From Spirochaetales bacterium (lineage in GTDB: Bacteria > Spirochaetota > Spirochaetia > SZUA-6 > JAFGRV01): DNA of 64,000 nt. Shown here piece by piece: positions 41,924 to 50,712 of the stretch. Position 1 is the first letter of the stretch. Each line of letters starts with the position of its first letter. Location: NCBI GenBank assembly GCA_016935735.1, contig JAFGQK010000071.1:1-64000 (forward strand), read 5' to 3'. The translations under genes and the position numbers were made by a program. The notes below the pieces were generated by a model that did not search any database, was not told the origin of the DNA, and saw nothing but the letters and a program-made list of their open reading frames with translations.

Positions 41924-42046
41924 AGCAGTTTATGTTCTTCATCATAAATTTCCGGAATGAATTGCAGATTTCCCTGGAATTTATCATGCTTATTATACTA
42001 TATTATATATTGATAATAATTATTATCAGGCAAGTGGTTAACCCCC

Positions 42047-42075
42047 TTGACAAAATTATTATTGATTTATATAAA
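42047..42075 (+). promoter_or_regulatory. promoter of tRNA-Ala
   Basis: TTGACA, a 17-base spacer and TATAAA, ending 12 bases before the first base of the tRNA. Confidence 0.8.
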
Positions 42076-42087
42076 TAGAGTAATTAT

Positions 42088-42161
42088 GGGGGCGTAGCTC
42101 AGTTGGCTAGAGCGTATGAATGGCATTCATGAGGTCGTGGGTTCGATTCCCGTCGCCTCCA
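42088..42161 (+). tRNA. tRNA-Ala (anticodon GGC)
   Basis: All four arms fold: acceptor GGGGGCG with CGCCTCC including the G3-U70 pair that defines alanine tRNAs, D stem GCTC/GAGC, anticodon loop ATGGCAT giving GGC, and T loop TTCGATT with stem GTGGG/CCCGT. The discriminator base is A. CCA is not encoded. Confidence 0.95.
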
Positions 42162-42304
42162 GGATAATACCGGTGCTGTACCACCTGCCGGTCATTGAAA
42201 TGATAATGGGTGTATGAACATCCCGGTATATTTCAAGACAAACAATACGGGATTTCATAAAAAAATCACTCATTGCAAAAAATAGATTGTATTAATTGTG
42301 GAAA

Positions 42305-43918
42305 ATGGCGGATAAATTTAAAGGCGAATTAGATCCACAGATTGCAGAACTCCTTACCGTTAATGATGGCCAGGAAAATGGGACAAATCCCGATTTTGGG
42401 ACGCTTTCAGGTGAAGCGGGTTTAAAAGTACAGAATCAGACAAAAGCAGCGGAAAAATTTCATAAAATTAAAATAATTGAAGAAAAACCAAAACCACTTT
42501 TTAATGACAAGGATTTTTACAAAAAAGCGATCCAGGGCGAAGGTGAATCGACAAAACGTGTGCACGATTTTTTAACACAATTTTTGAATGCAAAAGACCC
42601 GCAGGATAAATCCATGTACAGGGCGCGCCTGATTCCTGCTTTCTGGGATCTTGCTTCCAGTATTTCCGGTAAAATTTCCATGAAATTACCACTCTGCAAG
42701 ATTTTACTCCTCCGTTACGGCATACTCTCCCCTTCTCTTATTACCCCGCCACAGCAGGAGATGTTAAGCAAAATTATATTAAACAACAAGACCGGCCACC
42801 CCCTTTATTACATAGATGAATGGCTAAAAAGAATAGCATCTGGTGAAGAGAACATCTCTGCCACAGATGAATTAAAACGGACCCAGAAGGACAGTAATCA
42901 AAAAATACTTGATAAAATGGACCAGACAAAGGGGCAGAGAGATTCGGAAATCCTTTTATTAAAAAACAAGCTGACCGAAAGGGATGCATGTGAAAACCAG
43001 CTTGTCCTCTGTGTGAAAAATATAATGAATCATCCGGCCCAGGGTCTTGAAGGCCTTGGGGAACCATATAGCGGGGATCAAAAGCGGAGTATGACATCAA
43101 TAAATGAGATTTTAAGAAAACTGGGTTTTCTTGACAGGGATATTTCCAGGTCGTATAACACTCTGCAAAACCTGGAACAGAATATCAATATGTTGAACAA
43201 AAAGGCAGATGGTGTCCAGGTAACTGCTGTTGATTCGGAACAGGTGATATCCGAATTTAATACAATCCGCCAGATGTCAAAACTCTGTGTGGGACGGAAA
43301 GGAAATCATTTCCCCATATTGATGAAGCATTATTTACGTCCCAATATCCGTGACCTGGGAATACGGGAAAATATAATTAATGAACTGGCCTTTGTGGAAT
43401 CCCTTGATGCCGGACTTTTTTTGCGTACCTATAAAAACCAGACAACAAGGATTATCCCCAATATCCTTATTTTACCGAACTTTGGCGAAAAAGGAATTTG
43501 CTGGGAACCGTTTGAGCGGAAAAACAGGTCATCAAGCCGGGGAAGGGTGGCAATTCCATTGTATCCCAAAAACCTCCATATTGCCGTGATTTCAGCATGC
43601 GCGGATTTAAGGTGGCAGGTTGCAAAAGAGAAAGCTCTTCACTACTGGATGGAAGAAGGGATTACCGGAAATTATTACCAGTGGTTCCAGAATCAGAAAC
43701 TCCGGGGTGATGTAAAGGAATACTTTATAAACGATTATATCCTCTGGATAACAAGAGAAAGCGAAGGAACCCAGAAACTTGACAGAACAGTACGCGGGAT
43801 TTTCTGGCGTTTAATGCCTTTTCCGCAGGAATTGAAGGATAAACTCAGAAACAGGGGCTATGTATATAATGAATTATTTAAAAAAGACATAAATATCTCC
43901 AAATCGGATGGATATTAA
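42305..43918 (+). CDS. large conserved protein of unknown function
   Basis: About 537 residues from ATG 42305; the track's TTG at 42296 is less likely. It is soluble and hydrophilic. The N-terminal part is a flexible acidic stretch (GELDPQIAELLTVNDGQENGTNPD); a middle coiled-coil region (ENISATDELKRTQKDSNQKILDK and NTLQNLEQNINMLNKKADG) is followed by a C-terminal domain with RIIPNILILPNFGEKGICWEPFERKNRSSSRGRVAIPLYP and HIAVISACADLRWQVAKEKA. I do not recognise it; in my judgement it is probably lineage-specific. It lies downstream of tRNA-Ala and before an ABC transporter operon. Confidence 0.7.
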   Translation: MADKFKGELDPQIAELLTVNDGQENGTNPDFGTLSGEAGLKVQNQTKAAEKFHKIKIIEEKPKPLFNDKDFYKKAIQGEGESTKRVHDFLTQFLNAKDPQDKSMYRARLIPAFWDLASSISGKISMKLPLCKILLLRYGILSPSLITPPQQEMLSKIILNNKTGHPLYYIDEWLKRIASGEENISATDELKRTQKDSNQKILDKMDQTKGQRDSEILLLKNKLTERDACENQLVLCVKNIMNHPAQGLEGLGEPYSGDQKRSMTSINEILRKLGFLDRDISRSYNTLQNLEQNINMLNKKADGVQVTAVDSEQVISEFNTIRQMSKLCVGRKGNHFPILMKHYLRPNIRDLGIRENIINELAFVESLDAGLFLRTYKNQTTRIIPNILILPNFGEKGICWEPFERKNRSSSRGRVAIPLYPKNLHIAVISACADLRWQVAKEKALHYWMEEGITGNYYQWFQNQKLRGDVKEYFINDYILWITRESEGTQKLDRTVRGIFWRLMPFPQELKDKLRNRGYVYNELFKKDINISKSDGY

Positions 43919-44067
43919 GAACCCGGGAATTTTAACTATATAACCACGGATAGAAGATTAATTCTCTTTTTATGTAAAAAACCAGTTTACGAAATTGCCC
44001 CCTTCGTACCCCAAACACTTGACAGTATTATTCCGCTGTTATACCTTACGATAACAAAGTAGCTGGC

Positions 44068-44751
44068 ATGATATTACAATGTGAACAGATATCAAAAAAC
44101 TACAAGGCCGCGGATGGCCGGACAGAAATAAGTGTGCTAAAAGATATTTCCTTTTCTGTCAAAGAAGGTGAATCTGTTGCCATCCTCGGACCTTCGGGGT
44201 CAGGCAAGAGTACGTTGCTGCATATTACAGGACTCCTCGATTATCCGTCCTCCGGGAATGTTTTTATAAATGATAACGATGTTACCCTTATCCCGGAAAA
44301 AGAACGCGATATATTAAGAAACCGGGTTCTCGGATTTGTTTTTCAGCTTCATTACCTGCTCCCCCAATGTACGGTTATGGAAAATATTCTTATCCCTACA
44401 TTGCCCCGGGCAAACCGCCGGAGCCGCCGGAATGCGGAAAAGCGGGCAGAGTACCTGATTCACCGCGCAGGGCTTGACTCCAGGATTTACCACAGGCCAT
44501 GGCAGCTTTCCGGTGGGGAACTCCAGCGTGTTGCATTTATCCGCGCACTCATCAATTCACCAAAGATCCTGCTTGCTGATGAACCTACCGGTGCCCTGGA
44601 CCACCGTACATCAGTTACCCTTGCCGATCTCTTAATAGAGTTGAACAAAGAAGAAGGGATAACACTCATCGTCGTGACACACTCGATTGAGCTTGCAGAA
44701 AAAATGGACAGGGGATTCATCCTTAAAGACGGTATATTAAAAAATAAATGA
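44068..44751 (+). CDS. ABC transporter ATP-binding protein (LolD/MacB type)
   Basis: A 227-residue ATPase: Walker A GPSGSGKSTLLH, Q-loop VFQLHYLLPQ, signature LSGGELQRV, Walker B ILLADEPTGALD and switch His VVTHS. The Q-loop context HYLLPQCTVMENI and the size place it with ATPases that pair with FtsX-fold permeases in lipoprotein sorting or efflux. The downstream gene starts within its stop codon (ATGA). A TTGACA at 44019 with a weak -10 box lies upstream; no clear ribosome binding site precedes the ATG. Confidence 0.93.
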   Translation: MILQCEQISKNYKAADGRTEISVLKDISFSVKEGESVAILGPSGSGKSTLLHITGLLDYPSSGNVFINDNDVTLIPEKERDILRNRVLGFVFQLHYLLPQCTVMENILIPTLPRANRRSRRNAEKRAEYLIHRAGLDSRIYHRPWQLSGGELQRVAFIRALINSPKILLADEPTGALDHRTSVTLADLLIELNKEEGITLIVVTHSIELAEKMDRGFILKDGILKNK

Positions 44752-47700
44752 GAATTCACACACTCATAAAACAGAATATTATCTATCACTGGAAAACACA
44801 TCTTAGCCTGTTTCTTGGAACTGTCCTGACCTCTGCAATTCTTATCGGTGCTTTGACTGTGGGCGATTCGGTACGGGAAAGCCTTAAAAAGATGACACTC
44901 AAACGGCTTGGGAATACTGTTTATGGCATGGAACTTAAAGAGGGTTATGTCCGGGCTCAACTGGCAGGGAATATTGAGGAAAAAATAAAGACCCCGGTCG
45001 CCCCTGTTCTTGGGCTTACCGGGATTGTCACCCTGGACGGGGGAAAAATAAGAACACCGGGAGTACAGGTATATGGTATTGACAGGAAGTTTTCCCTGCT
45101 TACCGGTAATCCGTCAGCCTTTCCCGGTCTTGAATCCGGTGAAGCCCTTATCAACAGGCGGCTTGCTCAAAAACTTGACCTGGAAGCAGGGAATACCTTT
45201 CTGTTAAGGGTTCAGAATGCCGGCATCATCCCTTTAAATGTGCTGTTTTCCGATACGAAGGGGACAGATACCATTTCTTTCCGGTTAAAGGTAAAAGCAG
45301 TCCTGGAAGATGACCAGCTTGGGGAATTCAGTCTACGGATACACCAGGTTCCCTCTTTAAATGTATTTCTCCCGGTTGAGGATATCCACCCGGTATTAAA
45401 AATAAAAGGGAAAGCGAATATGCTCCTTATTGCATGGAATGGAAAGAAAGGTCCTTCCCTGGATGCAGTAAACCTCGCATTAAAGGAAACATGGACACCA
45501 CTTGATGCGGGAATAACACTTGAAATGTCCGGTAATTCCATACTGCTCAGATCGGAAAAGATATTCATTAACTCAACTATTGCAGAGGCAGGACTTCAAC
45601 TTCACCCTCGTGCAGAAGGGATTTTTACCTATTTTGTCAATGAGATGAGCTCCGGGAAAAGGATAACCCCTTACTCTTTCGTTTCCGCACCGGGACCCGG
45701 GGGCATATCTGCTTCCATAAAGGATAATGAAATAGTAATAAACGAGTGGCTTGCCAGGGATCTGGAAGTAAGACCTGGTGACAAACTCAATCTAACCTAT
45801 TTTGTCCCGGGAGCAGAAGACCGGCTGGATACGGAATCATCCGAATTTACCATACAAAAAATTATTCCTGTAATAAATACCAATGAAGAAAGATCTGTAG
45901 TCCCTCCATTTCCCGGATTATCAGACGCTTCCCAGTGCAGAAACTGGGACCCCGGTATTCCCATTGATCCTGGTAAAATCCGTGACAAAGATGAAGAATA
46001 CTGGAATAAATACAGGGAATTACCCAAAGCATATATAAGTCTTGCATCTGCCCGTAACATATGGAAAAACCCGTTCGGCACCCTTACATCAATCCGTTAT
46101 CCGGCAGATAAGATTTCCATAAAACAGATTGAAGATTCTCTTACCGGGCAACTTGATCCCGGGTCATTCGGATTTGAGTTTCTACCGGTGCGGGAGAAAG
46201 GACTTTATGCAGGGGAGAATGCAGTGGATTTCGGGGGTCTTTTTATCGGGTTAAGCTTTTTCATTATTACAGCTTCCCTCCTTCTTCTGTCCATGTTTAT
46301 TTCCATCGAAAAGGAATACCGGGCCCCTGAATTCGGGCTCTTGCGCAGTATGGGTTATTCCAAAGGAAAGGTAATAACGATATTCCTGATTGAAACACTC
46401 ATCATTATCATTTGTGGTAATCTGGCAGGCATGCCGGCCGGTATTTTGTATAACCAGGGGGTGTTATGGGGACTCAATTCAATATGGAAAGGAGCAGTCG
46501 GTACCTCCTCTTTAACACTATTTGTTCATCCGGCCACTATTGGAACAGGTCTGCTTATGAGTCTTGCCGTTACCGTGTTTACCATTTTTGCAGCAGGATG
46601 GAAATACTTCACTCTTCCAATCACTCACCTTATAAGGGCAAAAGGGATGGAAGTACCGGGAATGAAAAAATCAACCCCCATAAGAAGCCTGGTGATGATG
46701 CTTGCATGCATTCTTCCTGTTTTCCTTATGTTTTTTCTCTCTCTAACTAAAATTATCACTATAGACGAAACACACTTTTTTTTATCGGGTTTTCTTCTGC
46801 TCGGGGCATGCATCAGTTTCTGCAACCTGGTTTTAAGCCTTGTAAAAACAGTAAAAAAAGGGAAAAAACCGAATTTATCCAGCCTGGGAGTAAATAACCT
46901 TGCGCTGCGGAAAAAGAAGAGTATGGTAACCATAAGTCTTCTGGCTTTCGGTATATTTGTCATTATCTCAGTAGGGGTGTTCCGGGGCAAGCTCCCGCAG
47001 AATCCGGAGCTCCGTTCCTCCGGGACCGGGGGATTCAGGTTTTTTGTCGAGACTTCCCTGCCTATTACAAGGGATACATCCGATGTGCTTACCAACCAGT
47101 TTGCATCCGCCACCGGCACTTCATTTGTTTTCATACGGGTGCAGGAGGGGGATGATGCAAGCTGTCTTAATCTGAATTATGTGGAAAAGCCCAGGGTGCT
47201 GGGCGTAATGCCGGATGAATTTGCAAAAAGGGGTTCATTTTCTTTTACAGAGGTTCCGGATTCCCATTCAAAAAAGAATCCATGGCTCTCCCTGCATGAG
47301 AAACAGGAAAACGGTATTATCCCTGCTATTGCGGACCAGACAGTCATTACCTGGAGCCTCGAGAAAAAGATTGGCGATATCCTGCTTATAAAAGATGAAT
47401 CCGGGAAAGATATCCCTGTAAAGTTTGTTGCCGGTCTTGAAAACTCCGTTTTCCAGGGGAATATAATTATCTCCGATGAATTTTTTAAAGAACTCTACCC
47501 TTCTGTAAGCGGATACAGGCTTCTTCTGGTAGATGTCCCGGAATCCGGGGCCATGGATTTTGCACAACGCCTGGAAGATCGTTTGAAAATCCTCGGCCCG
47601 ATTATAGAAACAGCTGAACAACGGCTTGAATCGTTTACTATCGTGGAAAATACCTATTTATCAATATTCCTTCTCCTTGGCGGGATTGGAGTGCTCCTCG

Positions 47701-48032
47701 GTTCCCTGGGATTCGGGATTATTGTTTTAAGAAAGATAATGGAATCAAAACAGGAATATGCTATTCTCCGGGCCGTGGGATTCAGCCGGCTTTCCCTGTT
47801 TTTCTCTGTTCTTATTGAAAATAGTTATCTCCTTTTTTCAGGGCTTGCCTGCGGACTTTTTTCCGGAATTGGAGCATTATTATTATATCGAACCTCACAA
47901 AGCACCAATTTTTCATTCGGGTTTATTCTGATTATTCTTACCGGCATTCTTATATCCGGGATTATCTGGATATCGGTTCTTGCAATAACAACCTTTTCCC
48001 GATCCCTCATCACCGTGCTAAGGAATGAGTGA
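44748..48032 (+). CDS. large FtsX-like ABC permease
   Basis: A 1094-residue membrane protein with a MacB-like N-terminal helix (HLSLFLGTVLTSAILIGALTVGDSVRESLKKM), a large exported domain, a first FtsX block of three or four helices (about 490-640, with EYRAPEFGLLRSMGYSKGKVITIFLIETLIIIICGNLAG), a second exported domain, and a second FtsX block at the C-terminus (MESKQEYAILRAVGFSRLSLFFSVLIENSYLLFSG). The duplicated FtsX domain in one chain replaces a LolC/LolE dimer. It is translationally coupled to its ATPase. Probable role: moving lipoproteins, lipids or peptides across or out of the inner membrane; substrate unknown. Confidence 0.9.
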   Translation: MRIHTLIKQNIIYHWKTHLSLFLGTVLTSAILIGALTVGDSVRESLKKMTLKRLGNTVYGMELKEGYVRAQLAGNIEEKIKTPVAPVLGLTGIVTLDGGKIRTPGVQVYGIDRKFSLLTGNPSAFPGLESGEALINRRLAQKLDLEAGNTFLLRVQNAGIIPLNVLFSDTKGTDTISFRLKVKAVLEDDQLGEFSLRIHQVPSLNVFLPVEDIHPVLKIKGKANMLLIAWNGKKGPSLDAVNLALKETWTPLDAGITLEMSGNSILLRSEKIFINSTIAEAGLQLHPRAEGIFTYFVNEMSSGKRITPYSFVSAPGPGGISASIKDNEIVINEWLARDLEVRPGDKLNLTYFVPGAEDRLDTESSEFTIQKIIPVINTNEERSVVPPFPGLSDASQCRNWDPGIPIDPGKIRDKDEEYWNKYRELPKAYISLASARNIWKNPFGTLTSIRYPADKISIKQIEDSLTGQLDPGSFGFEFLPVREKGLYAGENAVDFGGLFIGLSFFIITASLLLLSMFISIEKEYRAPEFGLLRSMGYSKGKVITIFLIETLIIIICGNLAGMPAGILYNQGVLWGLNSIWKGAVGTSSLTLFVHPATIGTGLLMSLAVTVFTIFAAGWKYFTLPITHLIRAKGMEVPGMKKSTPIRSLVMMLACILPVFLMFFLSLTKIITIDETHFFLSGFLLLGACISFCNLVLSLVKTVKKGKKPNLSSLGVNNLALRKKKSMVTISLLAFGIFVIISVGVFRGKLPQNPELRSSGTGGFRFFVETSLPITRDTSDVLTNQFASATGTSFVFIRVQEGDDASCLNLNYVEKPRVLGVMPDEFAKRGSFSFTEVPDSHSKKNPWLSLHEKQENGIIPAIADQTVITWSLEKKIGDILLIKDESGKDIPVKFVAGLENSVFQGNIIISDEFFKELYPSVSGYRLLLVDVPESGAMDFAQRLEDRLKILGPIIETAEQRLESFTIVENTYLSIFLLLGGIGVLLGSLGFGIIVLRKIMESKQEYAILRAVGFSRLSLFFSVLIENSYLLFSGLACGLFSGIGALLLYRTSQSTNFSFGFILIILTGILISGIIWISVLAITTFSRSLITVLRNE

Positions 48033-48113
48033 ATTACGGGAGCTTCCATAAAAAAGGCTTTCGATAAGCCTTATTGACAAAGAAATAATTTAAGACCTGC
48101 TTAAGATTTGTTA

Positions 48114-48148
48114 ACCACGGAAGGAACACGGAAAGACACGGAAAAGAA
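48114..48148. repeat. three tandem CACGGAA-type units
   Basis: CACGGAAGGAA, CACGGAAAGA and CACGGAAAAGA follow each other directly, about 80 bases after the FtsX gene. A single AACCACGGATAGAAG at 43942, upstream of the same operon, shares the beginning of the unit. Confidence 0.5.
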
Positions 48149-48163
48149 TCTGTACAAGTAATG

Positions 48164-48194
48164 TAAAGGCGAAAGTCCTGAACTTTCGCCTTTA
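48164..48194 (-). terminator. hairpin downstream of the crystallin-like gene
   Basis: Arms TAAAGGCGAAAGT and ACTTTCGCCTTTA make 13 perfect pairs with a 5-base loop. On the minus strand the stem is followed by a moderately T-rich stretch, so it probably ends transcription from 48264. Confidence 0.65.
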
Positions 48195-48263
48195 GTAACA
48201 AAAGAACAGTAAGAGAGTATACTCATATGCCGGTTATAAACTCAACCATATTATCAGGAACAA

Positions 48264-49517
48264 TTACCTTTTTACAAGAACCAGTGTGACATCATCTGAA
48301 GTATTTCCGGTATTGCTTCCTGTACCCGGCATAAAATATTGTCTCGAGAAAGGACCAAATAAATTAGCAAGGGCCATAGCATCCTGCAATCGTGTGTTTA
48401 TCTGGCTTACGGTATCGGGTAATGCATCCATGATACGATCCTTGATACTCCCGCTTTTAACTCCTCCTTCTACCCAGCAGCCATAATAGGCAACATAACC
48501 ATTCAGTGAACCGGCTGAATTAATATAGGGATAAAGCCAGTACCAGATTTCCGCATCATAGTCAAACCAGTTTGGAACATCCACCCGTACGGGAATCTTA
48601 AGATGAATGAATCTTCTATTATCATTGGGATGACTGCTGCCGCCTTCCGGCCACAGGTCCCAGGTTATTACGGGTGTTCCCCTTAAGGAGATACGGTTTA
48701 CAGAAGAAACATAATCACCTATTTCATCCCGCAGACCGAAACTTCCAAGAGCAAGGGAAAATTCATTATTAAAACGCCTGACAACCAGTATTGAAGAAGT
48801 CTTGTCATTCATAAAATTACCGACATAACTTGTCCAGACAGATGTACTGGGCGAAGATGGATTTGTGGGGTAGCATGAATACCGTCCCAAATATCTGTCA
48901 TGCTGGAATAATACTATTGTACCCCCAATTTCCGTTGAACTTGCATCAACGTAAAGGGAAGAGATACAGTCATGCATCGATGCAGACCGTAAAGTCGAAG
49001 AGCGAATTAACCGGTAAACCCAACCCGGACCATGATTTATATAATATGATCTTCCATTATAATTTGAATGTTGATACACCCTTGTCCAGATACTGTCAAT
49101 ATCAGTTCTTCCGGGAACAACAGTGCCCAGCATTTTAATAGCTTCATCAATGATTTTTGTGGTGTTTGTATCAAGTTTTTCTTTGGCAATTATTTTATTT
49201 ATTGTCTCTTCGATAAGCAACTGTTTTTCTATATCCGGTTTTTTACGATATTCGGAAACCAGTGCATTCAATACATCGAGCGGTTTTTTCTTAATCAAGT
49301 CCGGACCAAGCTGCACCTTTTTTTCTACAAAAAAGTCTTCGTCATTCAGCTTGATTTCGGCCGGGGTAAGCTTATTTTTATCTACCAGCAGTTTGGATAG
49401 TACAGGAGGTTGTGTCACAACCGTCCCATATTTCTTCTTGAATTCATTTGCAATTTTTATAATAGCTTTTTGACCAGCAGATTCCAATAATTTTTTTTCC
49501 AGTTCTTCTCTTTTCAT
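48264..49517 (-). CDS. beta/gamma-crystallin domain protein
   Basis: A 417-residue protein from ATG 49517, which has AAAGGAG in front; the track's 49595 start lies before that site. Residues 1-130 are helical and charged (MKREELEKKLLESAGQKAIIKIANEFKKKYG). A beta/gamma-crystallin domain follows, with TRVYQHSNYNGRSYYINHG and VLFQHDRYLGRYSCYP as the two Greek keys; NDKTSSILV fits the calcium-binding N/D-N/D-x-x-S/T-S motif and HDCISSLYV is a near match. The C-terminal 200 residues are an unassigned beta-rich domain. No signal peptide is visible, unusual for such proteins, so it may be cytoplasmic or exported by another route. Confidence 0.75.
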   Translation of the reverse strand: MKREELEKKLLESAGQKAIIKIANEFKKKYGTVVTQPPVLSKLLVDKNKLTPAEIKLNDEDFFVEKKVQLGPDLIKKKPLDVLNALVSEYRKKPDIEKQLLIEETINKIIAKEKLDTNTTKIIDEAIKMLGTVVPGRTDIDSIWTRVYQHSNYNGRSYYINHGPGWVYRLIRSSTLRSASMHDCISSLYVDASSTEIGGTIVLFQHDRYLGRYSCYPTNPSSPSTSVWTSYVGNFMNDKTSSILVVRRFNNEFSLALGSFGLRDEIGDYVSSVNRISLRGTPVITWDLWPEGGSSHPNDNRRFIHLKIPVRVDVPNWFDYDAEIWYWLYPYINSAGSLNGYVAYYGCWVEGGVKSGSIKDRIMDALPDTVSQINTRLQDAMALANLFGPFSRQYFMPGTGSNTGNTSDDVTLVLVKR

Positions 49518-49619
49518 AATAGTATTCTCCTTTAAGATAAAGATGCTGACACAGGGCACAATCTGTACTTCCACCAAATTTGCCGGATATGTCATTAATA
49601 TAATAAATAATAATATAGT

Positions 49620-49925
49620 TCACATTATGTAATAATTCAATCTTTTTTTATAGTAAGAAAATTTTTTCAGGGTTTTTCCCGGATCATGTTCCATAATACG
49701 GATAACCCATTTTACAGAAAGTACCCCACACGGTGATATTGTCCATTGCCCGTCCATAGAGAAAGAGTCCTGTCCCGATAACTTCTGCCAATGGACAGCC
49801 ACCTTTTTACCGGTAGTATCTATCACGGGATATAATCGATTCACGCCCGTTAGATGTGTACTGGTAATATATAAGGGGAGTTGCCACATCAACAATCTCA
49901 ATCGTCCGCTTTATTCCTGAGTTGG
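49620..49925 (-). pseudogene. remnant of a phytoene-desaturase-like FAD oxidoreductase
   Basis: The track ORF of 93 residues contains FSMDGQWTISPCGVLSVKWVIRIMEHDPGKTLKKF, which fits the C-terminal FAD-binding block of CrtI-like oxidoreductases (FYMAGQWT.PGGGL...). An adjacent frame upstream reads IKRTIEIVDVATPLIYYQYTSN, the preceding block of the same family (DVATPL..Y.RYT). A frameshift and several changed glycines separate and damage them. The rest of the gene is gone. Confidence 0.6.
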
Positions 49926-50048
49926 CCGGAAAAAATCGATGAAATAAAGAAAAATGTCGATTTTACAGTAGAAAAACCAGGTAATAGTGTATTATGATTT
50001 ATTTAATGGAGACAGGGAACCATAAAGAACCTGATTTCCTTAAGTAGT

Positions 50049-50501
50049 ATGAGTGAGAATTTTTATTCAGATATCAAGTCATTACTGCCCGGAGATATTA
50101 TCGATAAATCTGTCTGTATCGGTTACAATAAGTATGGCTGGAAATTGCATGATGTACAATCTGTTGTAACAGCGTATGAACATATAAAGATTGCAGCCCT
50201 TGGCGGTTCCGTTAAATGCGTTTTTTCACAGGAAGAAGTATTTATTTTAATTGATATTTATACAGAAACAGGTAAAAAGAATCAAAATGAATCCTGGGAT
50301 TCTTTTGTTCATAGAAGCTGCAACGATTTTATGAGTATGTTTAACGATGTTATTTTGAAACTGGATCTCAAAAAAGAAGCGCTGGAAATAGAGAGTATTA
50401 AAGCAAAAATCGAAAACGGGCTGGATATCGATGACTATTTGTATGTATTTATTACCCCTGTCTCGGAAACAACGCACAATGTTTTTACCTCTCTTTATTA
50501 A
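50049..50501 (+). CDS. protein of unknown function, possibly an immunity-type protein
   Basis: A 150-residue soluble protein. The order of features, GYNKYGWKLHDVQSVVTAYEHIKIAALGGSVKCV followed by SWDSFVHRSCNDFMSMFNDVI, weakly resembles Imm40-like immunity proteins of polymorphic toxin systems, where a short GGD/GGS turn precedes the last strands. There is no toxin gene next to it. It ends in TAATG, overlapping the start of the HicB-like gene. Function is a guess from pattern only. Confidence 0.5.
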   Translation: MSENFYSDIKSLLPGDIIDKSVCIGYNKYGWKLHDVQSVVTAYEHIKIAALGGSVKCVFSQEEVFILIDIYTETGKKNQNESWDSFVHRSCNDFMSMFNDVILKLDLKKEALEIESIKAKIENGLDIDDYLYVFITPVSETTHNVFTSLY

Positions 50502-50665
50502 TGAAAATTCATAATGATGGAAATACTTCAGCATTAATTCGATTGGGTGATTCCCGGGAAGAATTAATGAAGAATATATATGAAGCAGTTGAAGCGTGCT
50601 TAAGTGTCGATTTAAAGACGATTCAATTAAAAGAAGCAGACAAGGTTATTGAGGTCGCTGTTTGA
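50501..50665 (+). CDS. truncated HicB-like antitoxin (54 residues)
   Basis: This ORF is too short for the track. It begins at ATG 50501, inside the TAATG junction with the preceding gene, and ends at TGA 50663. LGDSREELMKNIYEAVEACLSVDL fits the GDTREEALENIKEAIE region of HicB antitoxins and the end VIEVAV fits their last strand. The first two beta strands are missing, so it is probably a decayed antitoxin. The stop overlaps the TTG start of a hicA fragment, as in intact hicBA operons. Confidence 0.5.
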   Translation: MKIHNDGNTSALIRLGDSREELMKNIYEAVEACLSVDLKTIQLKEADKVIEVAV

Positions 50666-50706
50666 AGTCTGTTCCCGGAAAAGAATTGTGTAAAATACTT
50701 GAAATT
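50662..50706 (+). pseudogene. hicA toxin fragment (first 14 codons)
   Basis: TTG at 50662 opens MKSVPGKELCKILE, the conserved start of HicA toxins. The rest of the toxin is absent: the sequence turns into the antisense 3' end of the ModF-like gene, so a deletion or rearrangement joined the two near 50706. Confidence 0.65.
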
Positions 50707-50712
50707 ATCTAT

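Noticed and set aside
46466-46750. 94-residue ORF inside the FtsX permease gene
   Set aside because: Out-of-frame shadow of the permease, with no start signal.
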